Shown: positions 30,614 to 39,449 of the stretch, in pieces | How the letters are laid out: each line of letters begins with the position of its first letter | Numbering within the stretch: position 1 is the first letter of the stretch | NCBI RefSeq assembly: GCF_001583415.1 | Contig: NZ_CP014475.1 | Coordinates: 682,001 to 746,000, forward strand | Direction of reading: 5' to 3' | DNA: 64,000 nucleotides | Origin: Mycolicibacterium phlei | GTDB lineage: Bacteria > Actinomycetota > Actinomycetes > Mycobacteriales > Mycobacteriaceae | Translations under genes and position numbers: made by a program | Notes under the pieces: generated by a model | Database searches by the model: none | Told to the model about the DNA's origin: nothing | Seen by the model: only the letters and a program-made list of their open reading frames with translations

Positions 30614-32686
30614 TCAGGAACAGGTCGCGTCGGCGGCGTTGGTGATCTCCAGATCCTCCGGCAGCGCCGTCGGGGTGGTGCGGGTACCGCGCACGACGTG
30701 CACCTGCACCGGCGACCCGCTCGGCTGCGGCGGGTTGATCCCGTAGTAGTCGGCGCCCAGCACCACCTGGACGATGTCGCCCTTGCCGGTCACCCGCTCG
30801 ATCGTCGGGTTGGGCAGCGTCGAGGCGACCGTCGCGGCGGCCTCCTCGTTGCCCGGCGAGAAGAACACCGTCGTCGTGCTCAGCGGGTCGGGGTAGTCGT
30901 CGGGGGTGGTGACGTTGAAGCCGAGGTTCTCCAGCTCGCCGGCGGCCGACGCGGCCAAGCCCTCCTGCCCGGTGGAGTTGGACACCTGCACGGTGACGTC
31001 GCGTGGATCGGTGGTGACGGCGTCGACGAGCTCGCTGGTCGGCGCCTCGTCGTGGCTCGGCTCCGGCGTGCTGGCCAGCGACTCCGGGGTGCCCGGGACC
31101 GGGGTGTTGTCGGCGTTCTTCTCCTCGGGCAGCGGCAGGTCGTTGATGATCGCGTCGAAGATCGCGCGGGTGTCCTCCTCGCGCAGCTGCTCGTTGCCGA
31201 ACTCGTCCATGTAGCCGGTGGTCGGCACGGTCAGGAACGTGATCCGGCCCGCGGAGATGCCCTGGATCGACTGGCCCAGCGTGACCAGGTCCTTGGTGTC
31301 CATGTTGTCGACGTAGCTGTCGTTGATGAACATGTTCACCACGTTGTTGAGCTTGGACAGCGAGAAGAACACTTCCTTGGAGATCAGCGAGCGCATCAGC
31401 GACGACAGGAACAGCTGCTGACGCTTGATGCGGCCGTAGTCGCCGTTGTTCTCGGTGACGACCTTGCGCGCGCGTACGTACTGCAGCGCGGTGTGGCCGT
31501 CGACGATCTGGCGTCCGGCGGTCGGCAGGATGGTGCCGAGCTCGTAGTCCTCCAGCGGCTCGGTGACGCACACCTCGACGCCGCCCAGCGCGTCGACCAT
31601 CTTCTGGAAGCCCACGAAGTCGACGGCCATGAAGCGGTTGATGGACAGGCCGGACAGCTTCTGGATGACCTTGACCAGGCACTTCGGTCCGCCCACCGCG
31701 TACGCCGAGTTCAGCTTGTACTCGGTGTAGACCTCGTCCATCCCGTACATCGGCGACTCGGGATCGGTGATCGGGCCGTACTCGCCGGTCTGCGGATCCC
31801 ACGGTTCGCACAGCATGGGTTCGATCTCGAGGTCCCGCGGGAACGACACCGCCACCACACGTTCCCGGCTGGCCGGGATGTTGACCAGCATGACGGTGTC
31901 CGACCGCACACCGGCGGCGTCCTCGGTGGTGCCCGCGCCGATGGCGCTGTTGGCGCCGAGCCGGCTGTCGGTGCCGACGATCAGGAAGTTCTCGTCGCCG
32001 AACTGGGCGTTGGGGTCGATGATGTCGCGGGAGTTCAGATCCAGCGCCGCGACGCGGTTGAACATGTCGTTCTTGGACGACTGCCACTGCCAGGCGCCGC
32101 CGGTCAGCACCAGCGCCGACACCGCGACCAGCGAGGCGGCCGTCCGGCCGGCCAGCATGGCGCGCCGCCGCGCCTTCTTGCTGTTCTTCCGGTCCCTGCC
32201 GGTGGTCCCGCCGACGGCGTGCGCGGCCGGGATCCGGGCCGGCCTGCGTACCAGCGACAGGTCGGGCAGCTCGGTATCGGCGGGGACGACGGGGATGACC
32301 TCGGTCTCCGGTGCATCGTCGTCGGTCCCGGCGTCGGGCACCGGCCCGGAGACGGCCCGGATGGCGCGGGTGACGTCGTTCTCAGCAGCGGCGTCCTCAC
32401 CCGCGGGTGCGCGCTCGCGGCGACGGCGCAGCGGCGGCACCGGGGTGTCGCCGGACAGCTTGGCGATCAGGTCGGCGACGGTGACGCCGTGGGTGTGGTT
32501 GCCGGTGGGCGGGTCGTCACGGGCCACCGCGGGATCCGCGTGATCGGGATCCTGCTGAGCGGGTACTCGGGTTCTGCGCTCCCACGGCGCGGCTCCCGCA
32601 CCCGGACGCGGGTTTCGGGTAAGCCATTGGTTGTCGGGCCCGGTGGGGTCGGCAGGGCCACGAGTGGCGTTATCGCCGTCACTCAT
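30614..32686 (-). CDS. LCP-family cell wall ligase with LytR_C domain (Rv0822c type)
   Basis: A 690-residue LytR-CpsA-Psr protein. A disordered cytosolic N-terminus of about 170 residues, one membrane span (RTAASLVAVSALVLTGGAW), the LCP catalytic domain (DSRLGANSAI, SFPRDLEIE, KLNSAYAVGG, LQYVRARKV) and a C-terminal LytR_C domain (VQVSNSTGQEGLAASAAGEL). LCP enzymes attach arabinogalactan or other polymers to peptidoglycan. Two Cys in the extracytoplasmic part (CEPWD, KCLVK) may pair. The 207-bp gap upstream shows no gene and no clear signal to me. Confidence 0.92.
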   Translation of the reverse strand: MSDGDNATRGPADPTGPDNQWLTRNPRPGAGAAPWERRTRVPAQQDPDHADPAVARDDPPTGNHTHGVTVADLIAKLSGDTPVPPLRRRRERAPAGEDAAAENDVTRAIRAVSGPVPDAGTDDDAPETEVIPVVPADTELPDLSLVRRPARIPAAHAVGGTTGRDRKNSKKARRRAMLAGRTAASLVAVSALVLTGGAWQWQSSKNDMFNRVAALDLNSRDIIDPNAQFGDENFLIVGTDSRLGANSAIGAGTTEDAAGVRSDTVMLVNIPASRERVVAVSFPRDLEIEPMLCEPWDPQTGEYGPITDPESPMYGMDEVYTEYKLNSAYAVGGPKCLVKVIQKLSGLSINRFMAVDFVGFQKMVDALGGVEVCVTEPLEDYELGTILPTAGRQIVDGHTALQYVRARKVVTENNGDYGRIKRQQLFLSSLMRSLISKEVFFSLSKLNNVVNMFINDSYVDNMDTKDLVTLGQSIQGISAGRITFLTVPTTGYMDEFGNEQLREEDTRAIFDAIINDLPLPEEKNADNTPVPGTPESLASTPEPSHDEAPTSELVDAVTTDPRDVTVQVSNSTGQEGLAASAAGELENLGFNVTTPDDYPDPLSTTTVFFSPGNEEAAATVASTLPNPTIERVTGKGDIVQVVLGADYYGINPPQPSGSPVQVHVVRGTRTTPTALPEDLEITNAADATCS

Positions 32687-32893
32687 GTCCTAGCGGCCTC
32701 CGACTCGTTTCGCGTGCAGCACAGGGGTATACGCGGTGCCGTGCGCCGTTGCAGTGCACCGGGATGGCCCCGACGGCGGAGCCCTTTACGACCGAGACCC
32801 ATATCGTACTTAGACATTCTGAGAGATGTGATGTCAGAGTCGTCTCAGGACGGCGACGAAGCGGCGACAACCTGCGACTTCCCGGCGCGTCAG

Positions 32894-34054
32894 CTACCCC
32901 CCGGAATGCATCACCTCGGCTCCGGCGGGAACGGTGCAGTCGTCGGGGTCATCGAGCCAGCCCTCGGGCAGCGTCACCGACGCCGCCGAGCCCTGGCGCC
33001 CCCGCGGCCCGGTCGCGGCCTCGGGGAACGGCACCGTCGGGTCGAGCTGGCCGACCAGGTCTTCTAGCTCTGAAAGCGTCTTGACCAGCGCCAACGCCCG
33101 GCGCAGGTCGGCACCGGCGGGGAAGCCGTGCAGGTACCAGGCGATGTGCTTGCGCATATCGCGCATGCCCTTGTCCTCGCCGAAGTGGGCGGCGAGCAGC
33201 TGGCCGTGCCGCAGCATGATCTGGGCCACCTCGCCGAGCGTCGGCGGGGTGGGCATCGGCGCGCCGGTGAACGCGGCCGACAACTCGGCAAACAGCCAGG
33301 GCCTGCCGAGGCAGCCGCGGCCGATGACGACTCCGTCGCACCCGGTCTGCGCCATCATCGCCAGCGCGTCGGCGGCCTCGAAGATGTCGCCGTTGCCCAG
33401 CACCGGGATGTCGGTGACGTGCTGCTTGAGCTCGGCGATGCGTTCCCAGTCCGCGGCCCCGGAGTAGCGCTGCGCGGCGGTGCGGGCGTGCAGCGCGACG
33501 GCCGCGGCGCCCTCCTGCTCGGCGATGCGGCCGGCGTCCAGGAAGGTGAGGTGCTCGTCGTCGATGCCGACGCGGAACTTCACCGTGACCGGGATGTCGG
33601 TGCCCTCGGTGGCGCGCACCGCGGCCGCCACGATCTGGCCGAACAGCCGCCGCTTGTAGGGCAGCGCCGCGCCGCCGCCACGCCGGGTCACCTTGGGCAC
33701 CGGGCAGCCGAAGTTCATGTCGATGTGGTCGGCCAGGTTCTCGTCGACGATCATCTTCGCCGCGGCGTAGGTGTTGGCCGGGTCGACCGAGTACAGCTGA
33801 AGCGACCGCGGGCTCTCGTCGGGCGCGAACGTCACCATGTGCATGGTGTTCGGGTGCCGTTCGACGAGCGCACGCGCGGTGACCATCTCGCAGACGTAGA
33901 GTCCGCTGACCGTACCGGCCCGGGTCAGCTCCAGCTCACGGCACAGGGTGCGGAACGCCACGTTGGTCACGCCGGCCATCGGGGCCAGCACGACCGGGCT
34001 GCGCAGCTGGATCGGACCGATCGTCAGGTCGCGCCTGCCGGCAGCGACCGTCAT
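32894..34054 (-). CDS. dusB: tRNA-dihydrouridine synthase (DusB type)
   Basis: A 386-residue FMN enzyme reducing uridine in tRNA D-loops. LAPMAGVTNVAFR opens the barrel, NFGCPVPKVTRRGGGAAL holds the catalytic Cys, and ALHARTAAQRYSGAADW plus GNGDIFEAADALAM bind FMN/phosphate. The ATG at 34054 overlaps the desA1 stop by 4 bp, which fixes the start. Corresponds to Rv0823c. Confidence 0.95.
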   Translation of the reverse strand: MTVAAGRRDLTIGPIQLRSPVVLAPMAGVTNVAFRTLCRELELTRAGTVSGLYVCEMVTARALVERHPNTMHMVTFAPDESPRSLQLYSVDPANTYAAAKMIVDENLADHIDMNFGCPVPKVTRRGGGAALPYKRRLFGQIVAAAVRATEGTDIPVTVKFRVGIDDEHLTFLDAGRIAEQEGAAAVALHARTAAQRYSGAADWERIAELKQHVTDIPVLGNGDIFEAADALAMMAQTGCDGVVIGRGCLGRPWLFAELSAAFTGAPMPTPPTLGEVAQIMLRHGQLLAAHFGEDKGMRDMRKHIAWYLHGFPAGADLRRALALVKTLSELEDLVGQLDPTVPFPEAATGPRGRQGSAASVTLPEGWLDDPDDCTVPAGAEVMHSGG

Positions 34055-35046
34055 GGGGTGGAAGCCAGAACCCGTTTCGCGGTGAGCTTCTCGGCCTTGC
34101 GGGCCTCGCGCTCGAGGCGGCGCTGCTTGGACTCCTCGAACTTCTGCGAGGCCTCCTCGAGCTCCTCGACCAGCTTGCCGAGGTCGTCGCGCATGCGGGC
34201 GGCCTCGCCGGTGAAGTCCTCGCGCTCGAAGATGCGCCACTTCTTGAGCACCGGCATCACGACGTCGTCGAGGTGGATGCGCGGGTCGTAGACACCGCCG
34301 ACGGCGATGATCACGGCCTTGCGGCGGAACTCCGGCACCGTGTACCCGGGCATCTTGAAGTTGCGCAGCACCCGGTGCAGGGAGTGCATGGCCTGGTCCG
34401 GGGCGATCTCGAAGCCGGCCTCCGAGACGTCGCGGTAGAAGATCATGTGCAGGTTCTCGTCGGCCGAGACGCGCGCGAGCAGCTGGTCGGCGATCTCCTC
34501 GTTGCACGCCTTGCCGGTGTTGCGGTGCGAGACGCGGGTGGCCAGCTCCTGGAAGGTCACGTAGATGACCGAGTCGAACAGGCTCTCGGCGAACAGGTCG
34601 CCCTGCTGGTTCTGGCCCGGCGAGAAGCCGCGGGTGACCTGCTCCAGGCGCAGCTGCTCGAGCTGCACGGGGTCGCACGCCCGGGTGACGACGAGGTAGT
34701 CGCGCAGCGCGATGCCGTGGCGGTTCTCCTCGGCGGTCCAGCGGTTGACCCACTGGCCCCAGGCGCCGTCCATGCCCAGGTTCATCGCGATCTCGCGGTG
34801 GTAGGACGGCAGGTTGTCCTCGGTCAGCAGGTTCTGCACCATCGCGACCGTGGCGACCTCGGAGAGCTGAGACTGCTCGGGATCCCAGTCCTGACCGCCG
34901 AGGGCGTAGTAGTTCTTGCCCTCTTTCCACGGGATGTAGTCGTGCGGATTCCAGTCCTTGCACATCGACAGATGTCGATTGAGGTACTTCTCGACGACCG
35001 GTTCGAGCTCGTGGAGTAGGTGCAGGTCGGTCAGGTTCTCGTGCAT
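34051..35046 (-). CDS. desA1: acyl-[ACP] desaturase DesA1
   Basis: A 331-residue soluble di-iron desaturase placing a double bond in ACP-bound fatty acyl chains used for mycolic acids. Metal ligands appear as EENRHGI and DENLHMI (ExxH pairs), with further Glu in FQELATRVSH. The C-terminus is a Lys/Arg/Glu-rich coiled coil. First gene of desA1-dusB; its promoter is well formed in the 244-bp gap upstream. Confidence 0.94.
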   Translation of the reverse strand: MHENLTDLHLLHELEPVVEKYLNRHLSMCKDWNPHDYIPWKEGKNYYALGGQDWDPEQSQLSEVATVAMVQNLLTEDNLPSYHREIAMNLGMDGAWGQWVNRWTAEENRHGIALRDYLVVTRACDPVQLEQLRLEQVTRGFSPGQNQQGDLFAESLFDSVIYVTFQELATRVSHRNTGKACNEEIADQLLARVSADENLHMIFYRDVSEAGFEIAPDQAMHSLHRVLRNFKMPGYTVPEFRRKAVIIAVGGVYDPRIHLDDVVMPVLKKWRIFEREDFTGEAARMRDDLGKLVEELEEASQKFEESKQRRLEREARKAEKLTAKRVLASTP

Positions 35047-35130
35047 GTCAAGTCCTCTCGCGCAGTCGGTACCAAGCCCTCCTCGCGTACGGGGAGCCCC
35101 TCCGAATATCTGTACCCAGTGGTTGCAGTC

Positions 35131-35159
35131 AATATATCTGTGTACTCAGGTGACAACAA
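35131..35159 (-). promoter_or_regulatory. desA1 promoter
   Basis: Minus strand: -35 TTGTTG (35159-35154), 17-bp spacer, -10 TATATT (35136-35131), predicting a start near 35124 and a leader of about 78 nt. ACAGATAT/ GTACAGATAT-like direct repeats (about 35107-35118 and 35131-35146) bracket the -10 and are candidate regulator sites. Confidence 0.55.
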
Positions 35160-35290
35160 GTTCCGTCACCGTGTGTCACAGAAGCCTCAGAAGTCTCAGC
35201 TGCGGGATGTAACATCTGCGCCGGGCAAATTGATAACGCCCGTACCGAGGTGCCGAACGAGCAGGTGCCGCACGATCTGGAGGTCGGGCG

Positions 35291-35683
35291 TTGGGCGACG
35301 CGCGCAAACTGCTGACGGATGCCGTCCTGGTGGCGGCGACGACGATGGTCGCGGCGGGCGCCGCGCTGGCGGGTGCCGGTCAGGCGCTGGCGGTGCCCGA
35401 TGTGGTGGATCGTCCCTATCGGGACGCCAAAGGGTTGATCGAGCGCACCGGCGCGCGGGCGGTGGTCGCCACCCGCACCGGCAATGGCGCCGACGACATG
35501 AACTGCCTGGTCACCAACGCCTGGGAGGCCGCGGTGCGGCGACCCGACTCGCGCGGTCGGTTGATGGAGAACCGCGAGGTCATGGTCGCGCTGAACTGCA
35601 ACGGCGCGCTGGCCGGGCCCGGGTCGGCGGGCAACTCCGCGCTCAGCCCCGCGGGCCGCGATGCCAAAAGTGCGATGGACTAG
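35291..35683 (+). CDS. secreted PASTA-like small protein, copy 1 (divergent)
   Basis: A 130-residue exported protein starting at TTG 35291. Signal peptide ending GQALAVP, then a PASTA-like unit PDVVDRPYRDAKGLIERTGARAVVATRTG and two Cys (MNCLVTN, ALNCNG) likely disulfide bonded. Related to the two following genes but missing their acidic coiled tail. Function unknown; single PASTA units may bind muropeptides or act as small folded domains. Confidence 0.7.
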   Translation: MGDARKLLTDAVLVAATTMVAAGAALAGAGQALAVPDVVDRPYRDAKGLIERTGARAVVATRTGNGADDMNCLVTNAWEAAVRRPDSRGRLMENREVMVALNCNGALAGPGSAGNSALSPAGRDAKSAMD

Positions 35684-35832
35684 CAACCGCGCACCGGGCC
35701 CGAGTCGGCACAATCCAGATATAACCCCAGATCAGCCGCCGCCCCAGCGGTAGCGGTGGAGACGGTGACGCAATAAGCTTTGGCCAGAATTTACCTGGCG
35801 GTTATCGCCCTGAAATGGAGGTCGGCGTCATC

Positions 35833-36273
35833 GTGAAGAAGCTGGTGTTCAGCGGACTTGCCTCAGCCGGCGCGGTTCTCGCCGGCATTCTCGGGGCGGG
35901 GACCGCCAACGCCGCGCCGGACGTCGTCGGGATGACCTATGACGACGCCGCCCAGGAGGTTCGCAACAGCGGCGGGCAGACGGTCGTGGCGACCCGTGTC
36001 GGCGACCGGATGGATCAGGGCGACTGCATCGTCACCACCGCGCTGGACCAGTCGTTCCTGCGGATCGACTCCAGCGGCAGCCACGTGAGCGTGGCACTGA
36101 ACTGCGCGGGTGAGTACGCGACCGCCACCAACTCCGGCCTGTCGGTGGCTCATCCGCTCGGCCGCGAGTTCAAGGAGGCCGACGACGCCGCGGAGGCCCG
36201 CAAGCGGGCCCAGCAGCAGGCCAAGCAGGCCGAGGAGCAGGTGCTCGCCGACGTCTCCACGCCGGACTACTGA
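35833..36273 (+). CDS. secreted PASTA-like small protein, copy 2
   Basis: A 146-residue exported protein. GTG at 35833 preferred (GGAGG 11 nt upstream and a cleaner signal peptide) over ATG 35815. Mature part starts APDVVGMTYDDAAQEV, Cys in GDCIVTT and ALNCAGEYATATN, followed by a Lys/Glu/Gln-rich helix and a conserved end EEQVLADVSTPDY. About half of the residues of the core are identical with copy 3. Confidence 0.82.
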   Translation: MKKLVFSGLASAGAVLAGILGAGTANAAPDVVGMTYDDAAQEVRNSGGQTVVATRVGDRMDQGDCIVTTALDQSFLRIDSSGSHVSVALNCAGEYATATNSGLSVAHPLGREFKEADDAAEARKRAQQQAKQAEEQVLADVSTPDY

Positions 36274-36410
36274 GCTGCGCCGGTTAACGCAGACTTCACA
36301 TAGCCGCAACGGTTTTCACACACCGTCAATACCGGCGCAGTTCTGCGTTCACACGGCTCCGTGAGAGTTGCGTCAATCCACTCGGTAGACACTCACGGAG
36401 GCGAGCAGCC

Positions 36411-36830
36411 ATGCGAATGATGTTGGGACTCGGTGCGGTCGTGGCCGCCGCTTCGGCGTCGGCCGTGGCTCTGTTCGGTGCGGGCGCCGCCGCCGCAGCC
36501 CCCGATGTCGTCGGTCAGCCCTACTCCGACGCGGTGGACGCCATCGAATCCGGCGGCAACTCCGCGGTGGTCGCCACGCGGGTGGGCGACAAGCTCGACG
36601 AGGGTGACTGCATCGTCGTCAACGCCTGGGACCAGTCTTTCCTGCGGATCGACTCCAGCGGCAGCCATGTCAGCGTCGCGCTGAACTGCGCCGGTGAGTA
36701 CGCCACCGCCACCAATCCGGGTGCCTCGGTGGCCAGCCCGCTGGGCCGGGTCGCCAAGTCCAAGGCCGAGGAAGAGGCCTCCGACGCCGAAGAGCAGGAG
36801 CTCGCGGAGGTCTCGACGCCGGGTTACTGA
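36411..36830 (+). CDS. secreted PASTA-like small protein, copy 3
   Basis: A 139-residue exported paralog of copy 2: mature APDVVGQPYSDAVDAIES, then DQSFLRIDSSGSHVSVALN shared exactly with copy 2, and the end EEQELAEVSTPGY. Ribosome binding site GGAGG 9 nt before ATG. The 137-bp gap before it holds no gene; it contains A/T-richer sequence that could be a separate promoter. Confidence 0.83.
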   Translation: MRMMLGLGAVVAAASASAVALFGAGAAAAAPDVVGQPYSDAVDAIESGGNSAVVATRVGDKLDEGDCIVVNAWDQSFLRIDSSGSHVSVALNCAGEYATATNPGASVASPLGRVAKSKAEEEASDAEEQELAEVSTPGY

Positions 36831-36839
36831 TCCGGCGGA

Positions 36840-37424
36840 TCAGTGTGACGTGACGCGGTCGAGCAGCATCTCGACGCAGTAGTCGATGAACTGCTCGCGC
36901 GTCGCGGTCAGCGCACCGTTGAGATAGGCGGTGAACAGCGCGGTCAGCGCCCCGATCAGACCCGTCGCGACCATCGTCGCGCGCACCGGGTCGGTGATGC
37001 GGGTCAGCTTGTGCTGCAACAGTTCGATGAAGTTGGGCATCCAGTCGGCGCCCGACTTCGTCAGGATCGGCTCACTGGCCGGTGCCAGCAGCAGCACCCG
37101 GCCGCGGGTCGGATCGTCGACCATCATCGCGACGAACCGCTCCACGGCCTCGCGCGGTGTCTCCGCGGTCATCAGCGCCGACATCGCCCGCGAGCACACG
37201 TCGTCATAGACCGCGCGGACGAACTCGTCGCGGTCGGCGAAGCTTTCGTAGAAGTAGCGCTCGGTCAGGCCGGCCGCCCGGCACACCGCGCGCACCGTCA
37301 GTGAGGGCCCCTCCTCGGCACCGAGCAGCGCCACTCCGGCGTTGATCAGTTCCTCGCGCCGCAGCGCCTGCCGATCCTGCAGGGGTACGCCGGACCATCG
37401 GCCTCTTCGTTGACCCGAAGGCAC
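36840..37424 (-). CDS. TetR family regulator
   Basis: A 194-residue regulator: helix-turn-helix [27 protein letters not shown] then a helical C-terminal domain. GTG at 37424 with GGAGG very close upstream. Divergent from the MpaB-family gene 71 bp away, so it probably controls it. Confidence 0.87.
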   Translation of the reverse strand: MPSGQRRGRWSGVPLQDRQALRREELINAGVALLGAEEGPSLTVRAVCRAAGLTERYFYESFADRDEFVRAVYDDVCSRAMSALMTAETPREAVERFVAMMVDDPTRGRVLLLAPASEPILTKSGADWMPNFIELLQHKLTRITDPVRATMVATGLIGALTALFTAYLNGALTATREQFIDYCVEMLLDRVTSH

Positions 37425-37494
37425 GACCCTCCTATGCTCACTGTGACAACACCCGTAGTCAGAATTCTGCCTCAGGCCGGACGGAAGTACATCA

Positions 37495-38499
37495 GTGACT
37501 CAAGATACGTCTGCGACGTGCCCGGTGACCAGCGAATCCCCGGTGGCGGCGGGCTGCCCGGTGACCTCCGGCGGCTACGACGCACCCCCGGTGCCGCTCG
37601 GCCCCGACTCCCTGACGTGGCGCTACTTCGGCCAGTGGACCGGCCTGCTGCAGGGGCCCTGGGCCGGCTCGATGCAGAACATGCATCCGCAGCTGGGCGC
37701 GGCCGTCAAGGACCACTCGATCTTCTTCCTGGAGCGCATCCCCCGGCTGCTGCGCTCGATCTATCCGATCGGCGGCGTCGTCTTCGACGGCGACCGCGCG
37801 CCGCAGACCGGTGCGCAGGTGCGCGACTACCACATCGGCATCAAGGGCGTCGACGAGAAGGGCCGCCGCTACAGCGCACTCAACCCCGACGTCTTCTACT
37901 GGGCGCACGCGACGTTCTTCAAGTCGCTGCTGCTGTCGGCGGAGAAGTTCGGCGGCGGGCTGACCGAGGACCAGAAGCGGCAGCTGTTCGACGAGCACAT
38001 CACCTGGTACCGCATGTACGGGATGAGCATGCGGCCGGTGCCCAAGTCCTGGGAGGAGTTCCAGGAGTACTGGGATCACATGTGCCGCAACGTCCTGGAG
38101 AACACCTGGGCGGCACGCGAAGTGATGAATCTCTCCACCATGCCCAAGCATCCGTCGCTGTCGTGGCTGCCGGACTGGCTGTGGAAGCTCAACCTCAAGG
38201 TCATGCAGCCGGTCGCGGAGTTCCTCACCGTGGCGCTCTACGACCCGCCGGTGCGCGAGCTGATGGGCTACACGTGGACACCGCGTCAGGAGTGGCTGCA
38301 CCGCCGATTCTGTGAGGTCGTGACATTCGCCACCAAGGTGCTGCCGAAGCGGTGGCTGTGGCATCCGCGCAAGAAGTCGGCGATGGACCGCGCGTTCGGC
38401 CGGATCCCGGCCGACGCTCCGCTGGTGGAGACGCCGGCGCGGCACCTGCCGCCGGTGGAGTACCGCGGCCAGCCGCAGTTCTACTGCCCGAACGTCTGA
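37495..38499 (+). CDS. MpaB-family (DUF2236) oxygenase-like protein
   Basis: A 334-residue DUF2236 protein. Family members (latex-clearing protein Lcp, MpaB) are heme-dependent oxygenases or peptidases; histidines suited to heme binding occur in YWAHATFFKS and DEHITWYRMYG. N-terminal 30 residues contain two CPVTS repeats. GTG start at 37495. Substrate unknown; control by the divergent TetR protein is inferred from arrangement. Confidence 0.85.
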   Translation: MTQDTSATCPVTSESPVAAGCPVTSGGYDAPPVPLGPDSLTWRYFGQWTGLLQGPWAGSMQNMHPQLGAAVKDHSIFFLERIPRLLRSIYPIGGVVFDGDRAPQTGAQVRDYHIGIKGVDEKGRRYSALNPDVFYWAHATFFKSLLLSAEKFGGGLTEDQKRQLFDEHITWYRMYGMSMRPVPKSWEEFQEYWDHMCRNVLENTWAAREVMNLSTMPKHPSLSWLPDWLWKLNLKVMQPVAEFLTVALYDPPVRELMGYTWTPRQEWLHRRFCEVVTFATKVLPKRWLWHPRKKSAMDRAFGRIPADAPLVETPARHLPPVEYRGQPQFYCPNV

Positions 38500-38568
38500 A
38501 AGGTCCTGTGCCACAGCCGTTCAGGCTGGGTGATCGGGTGATCCGAGTGCCCCGATTTTTACGCGTTT

Positions 38569-38588
38569 GCAAATAAATTTGCTAGCTT
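38569..38588. promoter_or_regulatory. palindrome and -10 element before a small Cys protein
   Basis: GCAAAT-AA-ATTTGC (38569-38582) is a perfect inverted repeat directly abutting TAGCTT (38583-38588), a -10 hexamer 7 nt before the ATG at 38596. The arrangement looks like an operator on a leaderless promoter. Confidence 0.45.
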
Positions 38589-38595
38589 GAACGGC

Positions 38596-38817
38596 ATGTT
38601 CGGGCTTCGCGTCGGTGTGCTCTTCGGTGTGCGACCGGGCCTGACCGTGCTGCCGGTGCCGGGTCGCACGCCCGGCGACACCGCGCGGGAGGACTGTCTG
38701 TTCTGTCGGGCCGAGCAGGTGAACCGGCCGGCCGAGTGTGAGTGCGTGATCGACGGCGCCGGGCCGGTACCCGTCTGCGCCGAGCATTTCGAGGCCCAGC
38801 GGGCCTGTCGCGGGTAG
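38596..38817 (+). CDS. small Cys-containing protein, possible metal-binding
   Basis: A 73-residue protein with CLFC, CEC and VCAEHF, a set of cysteines and a histidine that could bind zinc. The ATG at 38596 is favoured by the -10 element 7 nt upstream. Not recognised. Lies between the MpaB gene and the tRNA cluster. Confidence 0.5.
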   Translation: MFGLRVGVLFGVRPGLTVLPVPGRTPGDTAREDCLFCRAEQVNRPAECECVIDGAGPVPVCAEHFEAQRACRG

Positions 38818-38863
38818 CGGATTTCTGTGATGTTGCCAACGCTCGCGGCGTCGGCGACGGTGG

Positions 38864-38936
38864 TGCCCCCACCAGGGCTCGAACCTGGGACCTGCGGATT
38901 AAAAGTCCGTAGCTCTACCAACTGAGCTATAGGGGC
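38864..38936 (-). tRNA. lysT: tRNA-Lys(TTT)
   Basis: 73-nt cloverleaf on the minus strand: acceptor GCCCCTA/TGGGGGC, D-arm GCTC-GAGC, anticodon loop CTTTTAA, T-arm CCAGG-TTCGAGC-CCTGG. Matches lysT of the M. tuberculosis tRNA group. Confidence 0.95.
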
Positions 38937-39081
38937 GCGGGATAACAGGATAACGAATGCCCTCGCCAGGGCCACCCGCGGACCGGTTGGGGGACCCCGG
39001 TTTGAGTGTTGGGAGGGCAGTGCCCTAAGCTACGGAGGCTCCCAACGAGAGCGTTGCGAGTACCCCGGAGAGATTCGGCTG

Positions 39082-39154
39082 GCCCCCTTCGTCTAGCGGC
39101 CTAGGACGCCGCCCTTTCAAGGCGGTAGCGCGGGTTCGAATCCCGTAGGGGGTA
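39082..39154 (+). tRNA. gluT: tRNA-Glu(TTC)
   Basis: 73-nt cloverleaf: acceptor GCCCCCT/AGGGGGT, anticodon stem CCGCC-GGCGG with loop CTTTCAA, T-arm GCGGG-TTCGAAT-CCCGT. Confidence 0.95.
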
Positions 39155-39188
39155 CACGTGACGGCCCTACGATGGGACGCACGAGCAA

Positions 39189-39262
39189 GGCCCTGTGGCG
39201 CAGTTGGTTAGCGCGCCGCCCTGTCACGGCGGAGGTCGCGGGTTCAAGTCCCGTCAGGGTCG
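39189..39262 (+). tRNA. aspT: tRNA-Asp(GTC)
   Basis: 74-nt cloverleaf: acceptor GGCCCTG/CAGGGTC, anticodon loop CTGTCAC, T-loop TTCAAGT. Discriminator base G as usual for Asp. Confidence 0.95.
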
Positions 39263-39307
39263 CAATTGCGGCGAGGTAACTGAGCCGGCAACGGACCAGT
39301 GCCTTCC

Positions 39308-39381
39308 GGCCAGGTAGCTCAGTTGGTACGAGCGTCCGCCTGAAAAGCGGAAGGTCGCCGGTTCGATCCCGGCCCTGGCCA
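39308..39381 (+). tRNA. pheU: tRNA-Phe(GAA)
   Basis: 74-nt cloverleaf: acceptor GGCCAGG/CCTGGCC, anticodon loop CTGAAAA, T-arm GCCGG-TTCGATC-CCGGC. The accessory region starts directly after it, so it is the probable integration boundary; no second copy of its 3' end was found within the window. Confidence 0.95.
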
Positions 39382-39392
39382 CTTCAGAGAAC

Positions 39393-39414
39393 CACCTGGT
39401 ATCGGGTGTTTTTT
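39393..39414 (+). terminator. intrinsic terminator of the tRNA group
   Basis: CACCT-GGTATC-GGGTG hairpin (one G-U pair) followed by six T, 12 nt after tRNA-Phe. Confidence 0.6.
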
Positions 39415-39449
39415 CTCGTTTCTGGGGCAGGTGCCCGGAAGCTCGAATC

